Source of the DNA: Sporosarcina jeotgali
Lineage (GTDB): Bacteria; Bacillota; Bacilli; Bacillales_A; Planococcaceae
Length of the DNA: 64,000 nt
Direction of reading: 5' to 3'
Assembly (NCBI RefSeq): GCF_033304595.1
Contig: NZ_CP116341.1
Coordinates: 3,128,001-3,192,000, forward strand
Part shown: positions 34,876 to 44,651 of the stretch, piece after piece
Layout of the letters: each line of letters opens with the position of its first letter
Numbering within the stretch: the first letter of the stretch is position 1
Program-made: the position numbers and the translations under genes
The notes under the pieces: generated by a model
Seen by the model: the letters and a program-made list of their open reading frames with translations, nothing else
Database searches by the model: none
Told to the model about the DNA's origin: nothing

Positions 34876-36224
34876 GCACCAAAGGACTCATGTTGTGACC
34901 AATCGATGTTCAAGAACTTATTGTATTCCTTAGCAAAGGCTAACGTCACCGTTCCAGTTGGACCGTTACGCTGCTTAGCAATGATAATCTCAATCATATT
35001 CTGGTTTTCAGTTTCTTTGTCATAGTAATCTTCACGATACAAGAACGAAACGATATCCGCATCTTGCTCAATACTTCCAGACTCTCGTAAGTCAGACATC
35101 ATTGGCCGTTTGTCTTGACGCTGCTCAACTCCACGGGACAGCTGTGACAAGGCGATTACTGGGATTTTAAGTTCACGAGCGAGTGCTTTTAATGAACGGG
35201 AAATTTCCGATACTTCTTGCTGTCGGTTCTCACCCGATCTGCCGCTCCCCATAATAAGTTGCAAGTAATCGATCATAATCATTCCCAGCCCGTGCTCTTG
35301 TTGCAAACGACGGCACTTTGACCTGATCTCATTAATACGAATACCTGGAGAATCATCGATGAAGATTCCGGCATTGGATAGACTTCCCATTGCCATCGTC
35401 AACTTGCGCCAATCCTCAGCCTCGAGATTACCCGTTCGCAGTACAGATGCATCAATATTACCTTCTGCACATAGCATACGCATGACGAGCTGTTCAGCAC
35501 CCATCTCCAGACTAAAGATTGCAACGTTTTCATCTGTCTTAGTAGCAACGTTCTGGGCAACGTTCAAGGCAAATGCGGTCTTACCAACGGAAGGCCGTGC
35601 TGCCACAATGATTAAGTCATTGGGTTGGAAACCAGCAGTTATCTTATCTAGATCGGTGAAACCTGTTGGAACGCCTGTAACGTCTCCCCTGCGCGTATGC
35701 AAAACTTCTATGTTGTCATACGTATCCACCAGTACATCTTTAATATGACGGAAGTCTCCGGCATTTTTACGGTTCGCAACTTCCATCATTTTCTTTTCAG
35801 CTTCTGATAGAAGTGCTTCCACTTCGTCTTCCCGTGTATAACCGTCTTCCATAATTGTTGAAGCAACCGAAATTAGACGTCTAAGCAGCGACTTCTCTTC
35901 CACGATGCGGGCATAGTGTTCAATGTTCGCTGCAGTTGGTACGGAGTTTGCTATTTCTGTTAAATAAGAGATCCCGCCAACGTCTTCCAATTCCTTTTTC
36001 GCAGACAGTTCTTCCGTGACAGTGACCACATCGATCGCCTGCCCCTTATCACTCAGGCCGATCATAGTTAAGAAAATCTTATGATGTGCAGTACGGTAGA
36101 AATCCTCAGGGATCAAAACCTCCGCCGCTGTTATTAGCGCTTGAGGATCCAAGAAAATTGCACCGATGACGGACTGCTCGGCTTCGTTATTATGAGGGGG
36201 GATACGATCTATCATTTGATCCAT
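34872..36224 (-). CDS. dnaB: Replicative DNA helicase DnaB (called DnaC in B. subtilis)
   Basis: 450 residues. An N-terminal helical domain (about 1-105, PPHNNEAEQSVIGAIFLDP) binds primase and loader; a linker leads to the RecA-like domain (about 175-445). That domain has Walker A ARPSVGKTAFALN, Walker B MIMIDYLQL, and motif H4 with SQLSRGVEQR. It unwinds DNA at the fork. GGAG site before ATG 36224. It follows rplI by 15 bases, as in Bacillus. Confidence 0.96.
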   Translation of the reverse strand: MDQMIDRIPPHNNEAEQSVIGAIFLDPQALITAAEVLIPEDFYRTAHHKIFLTMIGLSDKGQAIDVVTVTEELSAKKELEDVGGISYLTEIANSVPTAANIEHYARIVEEKSLLRRLISVASTIMEDGYTREDEVEALLSEAEKKMMEVANRKNAGDFRHIKDVLVDTYDNIEVLHTRRGDVTGVPTGFTDLDKITAGFQPNDLIIVAARPSVGKTAFALNVAQNVATKTDENVAIFSLEMGAEQLVMRMLCAEGNIDASVLRTGNLEAEDWRKLTMAMGSLSNAGIFIDDSPGIRINEIRSKCRRLQQEHGLGMIMIDYLQLIMGSGRSGENRQQEVSEISRSLKALARELKIPVIALSQLSRGVEQRQDKRPMMSDLRESGSIEQDADIVSFLYREDYYDKETENQNMIEIIIAKQRNGPTGTVTLAFAKEYNKFLNIDWSQHESFGA

Positions 36225-36239
36225 CAGACTATCTCCTTA

Positions 36240-36686
36240 TCATTCTTCAGTTACGTGGACTTTCAATACCGCATTGACCTCGTGATGCAGCTTCACAGGG
36301 ACATTCGTATATCCAAGCGCACGAATTGCATCAGGCAGGTCCATCTTACGTTTATCCAGTTTAATACCGTGCTGCTTTTCTAAAGCTGACGCAATTTGTT
36401 TTGAAGTGACTGATCCAAATAATCGGCCGTCTTCACCAGACTTCGCTGTCAATTCAACTGTCAGCTCTTCGATGTGTGCTTTTAGTTTTTTTGCATCATC
36501 CAATTCTCCAGCAGCATCTTTTGCCTGACGATTCTTTTGTCCTTCTAACTTGCTGAGAGCTGCTGGTGTTGCTTCAACAGCCACATTATTCTTTAATAAG
36601 AAGTTTTGAGCATACCCTACAGAAACCTCTTTCACATCACCTTTTTTACCTTTGCCTTTTACATCCTGCAGAAAAATAACTTTCAT
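36240..36686 (-). CDS. rplI: 50S ribosomal protein L9
   Basis: 148 residues, normal length. The N-terminal domain begins [31 protein letters not shown] and is followed by the long connecting helix and a C-terminal domain with [17 protein letters not shown] at 36686 lies after GGGGAG; a TTG two codons earlier is less likely. The gdpP stop lies 2 bases before this start, implying coupling. Confidence 0.97.
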   Translation of the reverse strand: MKVIFLQDVKGKGKKGDVKEVSVGYAQNFLLKNNVAVEATPAALSKLEGQKNRQAKDAAGELDDAKKLKAHIEELTVELTAKSGEDGRLFGSVTSKQIASALEKQHGIKLDKRKMDLPDAIRALGYTNVPVKLHHEVNAVLKVHVTEE

Positions 36687-36688
36687 TT

Positions 36689-38659
36689 TCAATCTCCCCT
36701 TTCCTGATCATCCAAAATTACTTGTTTCAATTGTTCTTCCGCTTCTTCCACGGTATCTAACGTAAGCTGTGTAGCAGCATTCGTCAAATGTCCTCCACCG
36801 CCAAGCTGTTCCATTACTCGCTGGACATTCAGTTCACCGAGCGAACGGGCACTTATTCCAATCTTACCATCTGAGCGCGGTGCGATGACAAAGGAAGCAG
36901 ACACGCCTTGCATCGTTAACAAAATATCTGCAGTTTGTGCAATCAGTACAGAGTTATAAGGTTCGCCATTATCACCTTTAGCAATAGCGACACCGCCATC
37001 CATGATCTCTACCGTTTCAATCAGTCTTGAACGTTCTACATACGTTTCAATATTCTCTTTCAGCAAGCGCTGTACAAGAACCGTATCCGCACCATTCGTT
37101 CGTAAGTATGAAGCAGCTTCAAACGTACGTGAACCCGTTCGTAATGTAAAGCTCTTCGTATCGACCACAATACCCGCAAGCATGGCTGTCGACTCAAGCA
37201 TTGTTAATTTCTCATTTTTCGGCTGATACTCAATAAGCTCTGTCACCAGTTCGGCTGTAGAGGATGCGTATGGCTCCATATAAACAAGCATCGTATTTTG
37301 TACGAACTCTTCGCCTCGGCGATGGTGGTCGATCACAACAAGCTTTTCAGCCTTATCAATCACTCTTTCATCGATGACCATGCTCGGTTTATGTGTATCC
37401 ACTATGACCACTAATGATTTATCAGTCATCTTAGCTAATACCTCGTCCGGATGTATGAAATGATCATACAAATCAGGGTCTTGTTCAATCTCGTCAATCA
37501 GTCGATTTACGCTCGCATCTAATTCATCGAAATTCACTACCACATATCCTGGAACGTTGTTCATCCGGGCCATTTTACGAACGCCGATCGCTGCACCAAT
37601 TGCATCCATGTCCGGCATCTTATGACCCATGACAAAGATTTGATCACTGCCTTGGATTAAGTCACGCAACGCATGAGAGATTACACGGGCACGCACTCTC
37701 GTCCGCTTCTCCACAGGGTTCGTCTTACCCCCAAAGAATTTCAGTTTTCCGTCCGACCGCTTAATTGCGACCTGATCGCCTCCGCGCCCAAGTACAAGAT
37801 CCAAACTGGATTGAGCAAGTTCACCTAATTCAACCAGTGACGGAGATCCAGCGCCTACACCGATACTCAGCGTAAGACCATTGCTTTGTTTTGCCGTTTT
37901 TTCTCGAACATCGTCAAGAATGGCAAATTTAGTTTTTTCCAGGTCATTGAGCATGGATTCATTGAATACAGCTATGAAACGATCTGAAGAAACACGCTTC
38001 ACGAAGATTCCATTGTCCGTCCCCCAGCTATTAATAAGCGAGGTCACAAGAGAGTTCAGCTGGCTTCTTGTCTGATCATCCATCGTCTGTGCCAATTCGT
38101 CATAGTTATCAACGAGTAAAATACCAATTACTGTTCGATCTGCGTAATACAATGATTCAATTTCCCGCTTTTTTGTTACATCAAATAAATAGATGAGACG
38201 GTCCTCTGGTTTATATGCCAGTCTGAAGGAACGATCTCCCACCGTCATCGTCAAATCATCCGGTACATCGTCTTTTAAAAACGAACGAAATTGTTCAGAC
38301 AGCTCAAAAAGCTCTTCTCCAATTAACGACTCTTCTTCAAAGATCTGTGCCGCGTATGGGTTGGCCCACTCAATGATTTGCTTCTCATTGAGTAAGATAA
38401 TTCCAATCGGCAGTTCAAGCAATGCTTCTTCTCCAACCTTTTTCATGCGGTACGACATGGTTTCAATATGTTTTTCAGTATCCACATACGTTTGTTCTTC
38501 AATCTTCCATGAAGAACCGATTAATGCAAAAAAGATAACCGTATAAAGAAGCCCGATCCAAAAGTTAAACATAAACAAAAATACTGCCGCCAGAACGCCG
38601 AGGAGTGAGACGGCAGCAAGCGGATAACGAATCGCTCTCTTTCTAAAAAAAGATGTCAT
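36689..38659 (-). CDS. gdpP: GdpP (YybT), cyclic-di-AMP phosphodiesterase
   Basis: 656 residues. Two N-terminal membrane helices (about 13-50) precede a PAS-like haem-binding domain (about 85-150), a degenerate GGDEF domain (about 170-300), and the DHH/DHHA1 catalytic module (about 340-650). Active-site motifs are [22 protein letters not shown] and VVIDHHRRG, with [10 protein letters not shown] at the end. It hydrolyses c-di-AMP to pApA and so affects cell-wall and potassium balance. AGGAGG site before ATG. Confidence 0.95.
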   Translation of the reverse strand: MTSFFRKRAIRYPLAAVSLLGVLAAVFLFMFNFWIGLLYTVIFFALIGSSWKIEEQTYVDTEKHIETMSYRMKKVGEEALLELPIGIILLNEKQIIEWANPYAAQIFEEESLIGEELFELSEQFRSFLKDDVPDDLTMTVGDRSFRLAYKPEDRLIYLFDVTKKREIESLYYADRTVIGILLVDNYDELAQTMDDQTRSQLNSLVTSLINSWGTDNGIFVKRVSSDRFIAVFNESMLNDLEKTKFAILDDVREKTAKQSNGLTLSIGVGAGSPSLVELGELAQSSLDLVLGRGGDQVAIKRSDGKLKFFGGKTNPVEKRTRVRARVISHALRDLIQGSDQIFVMGHKMPDMDAIGAAIGVRKMARMNNVPGYVVVNFDELDASVNRLIDEIEQDPDLYDHFIHPDEVLAKMTDKSLVVIVDTHKPSMVIDERVIDKAEKLVVIDHHRRGEEFVQNTMLVYMEPYASSTAELVTELIEYQPKNEKLTMLESTAMLAGIVVDTKSFTLRTGSRTFEAASYLRTNGADTVLVQRLLKENIETYVERSRLIETVEIMDGGVAIAKGDNGEPYNSVLIAQTADILLTMQGVSASFVIAPRSDGKIGISARSLGELNVQRVMEQLGGGGHLTNAATQLTLDTVEEAEEQLKQVILDDQERGD

Positions 38660-38671
38660 TGTCTCATCCTC

Positions 38672-39610
38672 CTAGTTCACCTTGTCTTTTCCTATCCATG
38701 CCCGAATGTTAATGGCCGTGTCCAGTGTCCCAAGCATTATCGTCATCGGATTCAGCATAATCGCAAAAACTGTAGTAATTATAGTTATGAAGCGAGGCAG
38801 CTTTCGTTCGTGTAAAAAGTAGTAGATCAACGAAAGTCCTTGCAGCAAAAATGCAAATCTCAAAATAACCACAGCATTGATGTAGAACAAGTAATACGTA
38901 GACGTTGTATCATTTGCCATTAAGAATGAAGAAAGAATAATCACCGCATAAATGACAATCGTCATAAATGGAAGTTTCATTTCCCGGAATGGCGGGAACT
39001 TCTGAATTTTTGCCCCTACCCTGCCTGCTGTATAAAAGCTTGCAGCAACAAACAAATATCCTGCTAATAAGGAGCCGAGTATCACCATTGCAGGTATTGT
39101 TGACTTGTAGTATACAAATGTATCAGAAATGATTTTTTCATAATCCTTCGGGAGTGCTCCAAAGTCTGATAAGAACTCCGTCATTCTTTGCTGAGCATCT
39201 TGGAAAGTATCCATCATCACATCAATTGCATTGAATTCAAAAAGCAACACGCCGCCAACATACGTAGCTGTCATTGAAATGAGGACAGTCATGCTGACAG
39301 CCATGACCGTATAAAACTTGGACTTCCCCAGTTGTATGGTCTCGCCCATGACAAACCCAATAAGAACAAGTGAAATTGCAGCAGGGATAGACAGTAAACC
39401 GCCTAGTAATGAAGAAACTAAAATGGCCGCAACAGCGACGAGTAAACTTGCACTTCGATCATAGCGAAGTCTGTAGAGTAAAATGGGGAGCGGTATAAAG
39501 AACAGTGATACACTGCCAAGCAGCGGTATATACAGGCTGACCGCGAACAAGACTGCAAACAGTGCAATCATCATAGCTCCATACGTCAGTTTTCGTGCAT
39601 TGTCTTGCAT
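38672..39610 (-). CDS. DUF2232 membrane protein (YybS-like)
   Basis: 312 residues with about eight membrane helices, starting MQDNARKLTYGAMMIALFAVLF. This is the YybS/DUF2232 family always found beside gdpP in Bacillales, of unknown function. ATG at 39610 has a strong CGGAGGAAT ribosome site; the frame extends to 39793 but that segment overlaps the rpsR terminator. The gdpP start is 12 bases downstream, so they are cotranscribed. Confidence 0.88.
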   Translation of the reverse strand: MQDNARKLTYGAMMIALFAVLFAVSLYIPLLGSVSLFFIPLPILLYRLRYDRSASLLVAVAAILVSSLLGGLLSIPAAISLVLIGFVMGETIQLGKSKFYTVMAVSMTVLISMTATYVGGVLLFEFNAIDVMMDTFQDAQQRMTEFLSDFGALPKDYEKIISDTFVYYKSTIPAMVILGSLLAGYLFVAASFYTAGRVGAKIQKFPPFREMKLPFMTIVIYAVIILSSFLMANDTTSTYYLFYINAVVILRFAFLLQGLSLIYYFLHERKLPRFITIITTVFAIMLNPMTIMLGTLDTAINIRAWIGKDKVN

Positions 39611-39751
39611 AATTGGGATTCCTCCGGTTCGTAGTACATCATCCTCGTGAAAAGCTCTATTCAATTCATCCGGATGTCCTCCCCTAATTGTATCACGATT
39701 AGAGTACAGACACCAAAGCCACACAGTTGTTCCCTGTATTCTTCCCTGGAA

Positions 39752-39801
39752 TAAAAAATCCACCTTGTGCCCGAGGATATCCCAGGCCAACAAGGTGGAT
39801 C
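39752..39801 (-). terminator. Terminator of the rpsF-ssb-rpsR operon
   Basis: Minus-strand stem ATCCACCTTGT / ACAAGGTGGAT with TTTTTT tail, directly after rpsR. Confidence 0.88.
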
Positions 39802-39807
39802 TTGTAA

Positions 39808-40044
39808 TTATCTTTCTTCTGCTACGAATGGTAGAAGTGCCATGATACGTGCGCGTTTGATAGCGGAAGTCAGCTTACGCTGATACTTCGCGCTTGTACC
39901 TGTAACGCGACGTGGCAAAATTTTACCGCGCTCTGAAATGAATTTCTTGAGCAAGTCTGCATCTTTATAATCGATGTGTGTAATGTTGTTAGACGTGAAA
40001 TAACATACCTTACGACGTCTTTTTCCTCCACGACGTGGTGCCAT
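39808..40044 (-). CDS. rpsR: 30S ribosomal protein S18
   Basis: 78 residues, normal length, starting [16 protein letters not shown]. It contains the conserved [20 protein letters not shown] segment that contacts rRNA and S6. AAAGGAGGAG ribosome site. Last gene of rpsF-ssb-rpsR. The single Cys at position 14 is not a CxxC zinc set, so this is the zinc-independent or partially conserved form. Confidence 0.97.
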   Translation of the reverse strand: MAPRRGGKRRRKVCYFTSNNITHIDYKDADLLKKFISERGKILPRRVTGTSAKYQRKLTSAIKRARIMALLPFVAEER

Positions 40045-40086
40045 AATCGTTTCTCCTCCTTTTTATCCGCATGAGAGAAATCCGAA

Positions 40087-40608
40087 TCAGAACGGCAAAT
40101 CATCGTCCGATACTTCAATCGGACCGCCGCCTGATTGAAACGGATCTTCATCAGTGCGTGTATAGTTTTGCTGGTTAGGCTGATAAGATGGCTGATTCTG
40201 TTGCTGATTCTGATTATACGGACGGTCAGACTGCTGATTTCCGTAAGCAGGTGCTCCGCCTTGCGAGCCAGACCGCTCAGAGTTTGCATTACGGGGTTCT
40301 AAGAATTGCACGCTATCTGCCACAACTTCTGTCATGAAGACACGCTTGCCATCTTGTCCTTCGAAATTGCTTGTCTGAATACGTCCGTCTACACCAGCCA
40401 GACTGCCCTTACGTAAGAAATTCGCAGTGTTTTCCGCCTGTTTTCTCCAAGCTACACAGTTAATGAAATCAGCTTCACGCTCGCCGGACTGACTTGAGAA
40501 CGGTCTGTTCACAGCCAGTGTAAAGCGAGTGACCGCAATTCCACTTTGTGTATATTTGAGTTCAGGATCTTTTGTCAATCGGCCGACCAATACGACACGG
40601 TTAATCAT
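40087..40608 (-). CDS. ssb: Single-stranded DNA-binding protein
   Basis: 173 residues. The N-terminal OB fold spans about 1-105 ([23 protein letters not shown], then [23 protein letters not shown]). A Gln/Asn/Gly-rich linker (about 110-160) leads to the acidic tip ending DDDLPF, which recruits replication and repair partners. This is the essential replication SSB. Located between rpsF and rpsR as in most Firmicutes. Confidence 0.97.
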   Translation of the reverse strand: MINRVVLVGRLTKDPELKYTQSGIAVTRFTLAVNRPFSSQSGEREADFINCVAWRKQAENTANFLRKGSLAGVDGRIQTSNFEGQDGKRVFMTEVVADSVQFLEPRNANSERSGSQGGAPAYGNQQSDRPYNQNQQQNQPSYQPNQQNYTRTDEDPFQSGGGPIEVSDDDLPF

Positions 40609-40652
40609 CAGAATTCAGCCTCCCTCATCGTTTTTACGTTGTATTTTATAGA

Positions 40653-40940
40653 TTATGCGTCAAGACGAACAGACATATGACGAAGGATACCTTCGTTGAT
40701 GTTCGCAAGACGTGTAAATTCGTCGATTGCTTCTGTACCTGCGTTAAGAGTTACCAATTGGTAGAATCCTTCACGCAAATCGTCGATTTCGTATGCAAGA
40801 CGGCGCTTGCCCCACTCTTTCGACTCGATGATCTCCGCACCGTTCGAAGTCAAGACTCCGTCGAAACGTTCGATCAATGCTTTCTTCGCATCGTCATCTA
40901 GACTTGGGCGAATGATGTACATAATTTCATACTTTCTCAT
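40653..40940 (-). CDS. rpsF: 30S ribosomal protein S6
   Basis: 95 residues, starting [26 protein letters not shown] and containing [21 protein letters not shown], all typical of bacterial S6. AAGGAGGTGA ribosome site. First gene of rpsF-ssb-rpsR, with its own promoter and a hairpin in the leader that may be an autoregulatory S6:S18 site. Confidence 0.97.
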   Translation of the reverse strand: MRKYEIMYIIRPSLDDDAKKALIERFDGVLTSNGAEIIESKEWGKRRLAYEIDDLREGFYQLVTLNAGTEAIDEFTRLANINEGILRHMSVRLDA

Positions 40941-40960
40941 CTGTAGTCACCTCCTTATGG

Positions 40961-40989
40961 ACTTGGGCCCTGCTGCAAGCAGCGGGCAA
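40961..40989 (-). promoter_or_regulatory. Hairpin in rpsF leader, possible S6:S18 autoregulatory element
   Basis: In the minus-strand leader, segments CTTG-CCC-GCTG pair with CAGC-A-GGG-CC-CAAG around a 4-base loop, leaving an A bulge and a CC bulge. It ends about 20 bases before the rpsF ribosome site. A bulged, C-rich hairpin here resembles the known rpsF leader motif, but I could not confirm the conserved bases. Confidence 0.35.
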
Positions 40990-41022
40990 GGAGTAAGTAA
41001 ACTTGTTTACTCACATCAATAC

Positions 41023-41051
41023 ATACTATCATAAGTCCTGTCGTAATTCAA
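41023..41051 (-). promoter_or_regulatory. rpsF operon promoter
   Basis: On the minus strand: TTGAAT (41046-41051), 17-base spacer, TAGTAT (41023-41028). The leader is about 75 bases long. Confidence 0.6.
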
Positions 41052-41119
41052 GTGTTTCTCCTGTATAGTAAAGAAAAACTTAGCAAGTGAAGTTTGTGAT
41101 TGTAGAAAGAGGTGTTTGA

Positions 41120-41692
41120 ATGCGTGCTTCTAATGAACCCGCACACATCGTCGACTTGGACTTACGAAAAGTAGCAAAAACGGGGCTATGGGTAACTTTA
41201 TGGGTAACTGTTGGATTGTTTGCACTTGATGTGTTCATTCAGCTAGCCGTTCTTCATAAGTTTTCCATTTCGTTCTCGTTTTGGAACGTTCTTTTTGCAG
41301 TCATCGGATATATCGTCCTGATTGTAGTTCATGAATTGTTTCATTTATTAGGCTTCCGCATTTTTGCGGGAGTTCCGTGGCGAAAGATGATTGTCGGTGT
41401 CAATTTAAAACTTGGCATTGCGTATGCCACAACAGATGAGTGGATGACCAATGCCGCCATTCGAAAAGCGTTACTTATGCCATTTTGGACTACGGGCGTT
41501 ATTCCTGCACTTGTTGGTTTATATCTATCCAACGGTGTATGGCTATTCCTTGGGGGTCTTCTTATTGGAGGAGCAGCCGGTGACTTCGCGATGTACAAAG
41601 AACTGAAACAGTTTCCAGATGAATGGCTCGTAAAAGACGATCCAGAACGTCCGCGACTCTATTTGCATGAGCCTGTTCATTCCGTGGAGTAA
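41120..41692 (+). CDS. DUF3267 membrane protein, putative metalloprotease-like
   Basis: 190 residues with about four membrane helices (about 25-45, 52-75, 115-135, 140-158). At the end of the second helix is HELFH (about residues 74-78), an HExxH zinc motif, followed later by a NLKLGIAYATT segment. This is the DUF3267 family, related to membrane-embedded M50-like proteases. The second part of the active site (a conserved Asp or His) is not obvious, so activity is uncertain. AGAGGTG site before ATG. It stands alone on the plus strand in a minus-strand region. Confidence 0.82.
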   Translation: MRASNEPAHIVDLDLRKVAKTGLWVTLWVTVGLFALDVFIQLAVLHKFSISFSFWNVLFAVIGYIVLIVVHELFHLLGFRIFAGVPWRKMIVGVNLKLGIAYATTDEWMTNAAIRKALLMPFWTTGVIPALVGLYLSNGVWLFLGGLLIGGAAGDFAMYKELKQFPDEWLVKDDPERPRLYLHEPVHSVE

Positions 41693-41741
41693 AGCGTTCC
41701 TTCATTCTTAACAAGACATGTGGTTGACTATTCATATTAAG

Positions 41742-41792
41742 AAAAAAGCCAGACATGAAGGATTCTGCATCCTTGCATGCCTGGCTTTTTAA
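41742..41792. terminator. Bidirectional terminator between the DUF3267 gene and ychF
   Basis: Stem AAAAAGCCAG.CATG.AAGGAT pairing with ATCC.TGCATGCCTGGCTTTTT. T-runs occur in both directions between the two convergent genes. Confidence 0.9.
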
Positions 41793-41803
41793 TAAAATTG
41801 TGC

Positions 41804-42904
41804 TTACACATTAAAACGGAATAGCATTACGTCTCCATCTTTAACGAGGTATTCTTTTCCTTCAAGTCGTACTTTTCCAGCTTCTTTTGCAGCAGCCATT
41901 GAACCTGCTGCCATTAAATCATCATACGCAACTGTTTCAGCGCGGATGAATCCACGCTCAAAGTCCGTATGGATGACACCAGCACATTGAGGCGCCTTCA
42001 TGCCCTTACGGAATGTCCATGCACGAACTTCTTGCACACCCGCCGTAAAGTACGTTGCCAATCCGAGCAACTGATACGCAGCACGGATTAATTGATCAAG
42101 ACCGGACTCTTCGATACCAAGCTCATCTAGGAACATTTGCTTTTCGTCATCATCGAGCTCCGCCATCTCTTCTTCAATCTTCGCACAGACAACAATAACT
42201 TCCGCATTGTCTTTTTCAGCGAAGTCACGAACGGCTTGCACATACTCGTTGTTCGCTGCATCCGCAATTTCATCTTCTGAAACATTTGCTACGTAAAGCA
42301 TCGGTTTAATGGTCAGCAAATGCATACCCTTTACAACCGCTGTTTCTTCAGGAGTAAGCTCTACAGAACGTGCAGACTCTCCTGCTTCAAACGCATCTTT
42401 CAATTTAAGAAGAACCGGCTCTTCAATCATAGCTTCTTTATCTTTCTGCTTTGCCATTTTTGTAACACGCTGAAGACGCTTGTCCACGCTTTCCATATCT
42501 GCAAGAATCAATTCAAGATTGATGACTTCGATGTCTGACAAAGGATCTACTTTACCACTTACGTGTGTAATATTATCATCTGCGAAACAACGAACAACCT
42601 GACAAATTGCATCGGTTTCTCGAATGTGAGACAAAAACTTATTTCCAAGTCCTTCTCCTTTACTCGCTCCCTCAACAATTCCTGCTATGTCTGTAAACTC
42701 AAAAGCAGTAGGCACTGTCTTTTTCGGTGTGACAAGTTCAGTCAGTTTTTGAAGACGCTCATCAGGTACTTCTACGATTCCTACGTTCGGATCGATTGTA
42801 CAGAACGGATAGTTCGCAGCTTCCGCACCAGCCTTTGTAATTGCGTTGAACAACGTGGACTTTCCAACGTTCGGAAGTCCGACGATACCAGCTGTCAATG
42901 CCAT
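41804..42904 (-). CDS. ychF: Obg-family redox-regulated ATPase YchF
   Basis: 366 residues. The G domain begins at once with GIVGLPNVGKSTLFNA (Walker A) and has the DIAGIVEGASKGEGLGN switch region. A coiled insertion (about 120-190) follows, then a C-terminal TGS domain with the conserved RAWTFRKGMKAPQCAGVIHTDFERGFIRAE. YchF hydrolyses ATP rather than GTP and associates with ribosomes and stress responses. Cognate of B. subtilis yyaF. Confidence 0.95.
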   Translation of the reverse strand: MALTAGIVGLPNVGKSTLFNAITKAGAEAANYPFCTIDPNVGIVEVPDERLQKLTELVTPKKTVPTAFEFTDIAGIVEGASKGEGLGNKFLSHIRETDAICQVVRCFADDNITHVSGKVDPLSDIEVINLELILADMESVDKRLQRVTKMAKQKDKEAMIEEPVLLKLKDAFEAGESARSVELTPEETAVVKGMHLLTIKPMLYVANVSEDEIADAANNEYVQAVRDFAEKDNAEVIVVCAKIEEEMAELDDDEKQMFLDELGIEESGLDQLIRAAYQLLGLATYFTAGVQEVRAWTFRKGMKAPQCAGVIHTDFERGFIRAETVAYDDLMAAGSMAAAKEAGKVRLEGKEYLVKDGDVMLFRFNV

Positions 42905-42996
42905 AACTTTCCCAACCTTTCATCTATACCAATTTATTATGTTCAATTATTCAATGCAGCTCTTCCATTATAAGGAGAGAACGCCTTTCTGTCCAT

Positions 42997-43200
42997 TCAG
43001 CTTTCTGTATCCCCTTGCTGGATCACACGCTTCATTTTTTTTGTAAATTCGTTACGTGGAATCATGATACTATGACCGCATCCTAAGCACTTAATGCGTA
43101 TGTCTGCCCCCATACGAATGACCTTCCAGGAATTCGTTCCGCATGGATGCTGTTTTTTCATCTCTACGACATCATTTATACCAAATTGTTTTGCTTCCAA
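42997..43200 (-). CDS. DUF951 family protein
   Basis: 67 residues from the TTG at 43200, which lies 8 bases after GGAG. An ATG at 43218 would add six residues but lacks a ribosome site. The sequence FGINDVVEMKKQHPCGTN.W...RMGADIRIKCLGCGHSIMIPR is the DUF951 signature. The Cys in HPCG together with the CLGC pair hints at metal binding. Function unknown; always close to ychF and parB in bacilli. Confidence 0.88.
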   Translation of the reverse strand: MEAKQFGINDVVEMKKQHPCGTNSWKVIRMGADIRIKCLGCGHSIMIPRNEFTKKMKRVIQQGDTES

Positions 43201-43331
43201 TCTATTCACTCCGATCATTCATTCTCATACGTTCGCTTGAGATTAGTTATTTACGTATAATCTGGCTTTGTTTTGAGTATACTTCAGGACAACGCACATT
43301 CCTACTACTATTCCTAGACAGGAGCCTGATT

Positions 43332-43973
43332 ATGCAAAAACTTGAACAAGCCGAATTGAACTCTCGTATTCACTACAAAGAAACTGGTGCCGTTTGGAAA
43401 TTGAGCACGTTGTTCTTAGAAAATATTCCTTTTACAACACGTGAAATCCTGTTCCTATGTATTGGAACAGATCGGTCAACTGGTGATGCACTAGGTCCGC
43501 TCGTTGGCTCATTACTCACAGAAACTCGATCATTCCCTTACCGTGTTATCGGTACGTTAGAAGATCCTCTTCACGCACTTAATATTGAAGAGAGAGTTAC
43601 TGAGCTTGCTGTAACTCATCCCGATGCATACTTTGTTGCAGTTGACGCGTGCCTTGGAAAAAGTGATTCAGTGGGGCATCTGCTTGTACAAGACGGGCCA
43701 TTGCAGCCGGGAAAGGCAGTTGGCAAAGAGCTTCCTTCAGTTGGTGATATTGCCATAAAAGGTGTCGTCAATATCGGAGGCTTCATGGAGCATTCCGTTC
43801 TTCAAAGCACACGGCTTCATCTATCTTATGAAATGGGACGAACTATTTCGCGCGCACTGCAACTTGCACATGGCCGTCTAAAGTCAAAACGCGTATATGA
43901 TACTTACAATCAGAGCCACTACCGGAATAGCGGGAATGAAGTTCGCTACTCGGATCTTAGTCAAGCCGATTAA
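43332..43973 (+). CDS. yyaC: YyaC, spore protease-related protein
   Basis: 213 residues of the DUF1256/YyaC family, related to the germination protease GPR. Key segments are ILFLCIGTDRSTGDALGPLVGS (Asp-rich), YFVAVDACLG, and the C-terminal VVNIGGFMEHSVLQSTRLHL. It is a marker of spore-forming lineages. The ATG at 43332 has an AGGAG site 10 bases upstream; the frame reaches back to 43143 through the divergent DUF951 gene. Its last 90 bases overlap the 3' end of the convergent DUF554 gene, which is unusual. Confidence 0.9.
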   Translation: MQKLEQAELNSRIHYKETGAVWKLSTLFLENIPFTTREILFLCIGTDRSTGDALGPLVGSLLTETRSFPYRVIGTLEDPLHALNIEERVTELAVTHPDAYFVAVDACLGKSDSVGHLLVQDGPLQPGKAVGKELPSVGDIAIKGVVNIGGFMEHSVLQSTRLHLSYEMGRTISRALQLAHGRLKSKRVYDTYNQSHYRNSGNEVRYSDLSQAD

Positions 43974-44588
43974 GTTCAGTCCGATCGCCAAAATCATAAG
44001 GCCCCCTGTTGCAGTCATTTCCGATATGAAAAGCTCAAGAAGCTCATCTGGAACAAAACGGCTGATTTGTGTAGAAAATAATGTGATCAGTCCCTGGTAT
44101 AGTAATACGGGCACTGCTGCAAAAATGACTCCAATTCCGAGCGTTGAGCTCAGGATGATTGATGTAAATCCATCGATTACCCCTTTCATCATCAGCACAT
44201 CATGATCGTTCCGCAACCCACTGTCGATTGCCCCAATGATTGACATAGAGCCAATGACAAAAATCATTGTTGCTGTGATGAATCCTTGAGAAATGCCTTG
44301 TCCGCTTTTTTGGGCAGGCATTTTTGATTCCAGCCACTTCCCTGCTTGTTCCATCATTTTATCGACATTTATCCATTCCCCAATTACAGAACCAATTACG
44401 ATGCTGATAATAACAATAAGCAACTGTGTAGTTGCAAAGGTCATCTGAATACCAATTGCCATGACAGCCAGCGCAATTCCATACATAACTGTCTGTTTCA
44501 TACGGTCAGGGATATTTTTAAATATCCTGCCGATTAAAGAACCTGCGATAATTAGTGCTACGTTCACTAACGTGCCGTAAAACACCAT
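43884..44588 (-). CDS. DUF554 membrane protein (YdfK/YqgA-like)
   Basis: 234 residues with about six membrane helices and the family's opening GTLVNVALIIAGSLIGRIFK. Other typical parts are SIVIGSVIGEWI, the cytoplasmic loop after it, GFITATMIFVIGSMSIIGAIDSGL, and a GGLMILAIGLNLI near the C-terminus. Possible transporter; function not established. ATG at 44588 follows GGGAAGTGG. Its final 30 codons overlap yyaC on the other strand. Confidence 0.87.
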   Translation of the reverse strand: MVFYGTLVNVALIIAGSLIGRIFKNIPDRMKQTVMYGIALAVMAIGIQMTFATTQLLIVIISIVIGSVIGEWINVDKMMEQAGKWLESKMPAQKSGQGISQGFITATMIFVIGSMSIIGAIDSGLRNDHDVLMMKGVIDGFTSIILSSTLGIGVIFAAVPVLLYQGLITLFSTQISRFVPDELLELFISEMTATGGLMILAIGLNLIGLTKIRVANFIPAIPVVALIVSIIYAF

Positions 44589-44607
44589 GTAAACCACTTC
44601 CCGACCA

Positions 44608-44647
44608 TTAAAAAATAGTACCTATTCCGCTAGTGCGAAATAGGTAC
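44608..44647 (-). terminator. Terminator of parA-parB
   Basis: Minus-strand stem GTACCTATT / AATAGGTAC with inner CGC/GCG pairing, followed by TATTTTTTAA. Confidence 0.88.
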
Positions 44648-44651
44648 ACGT

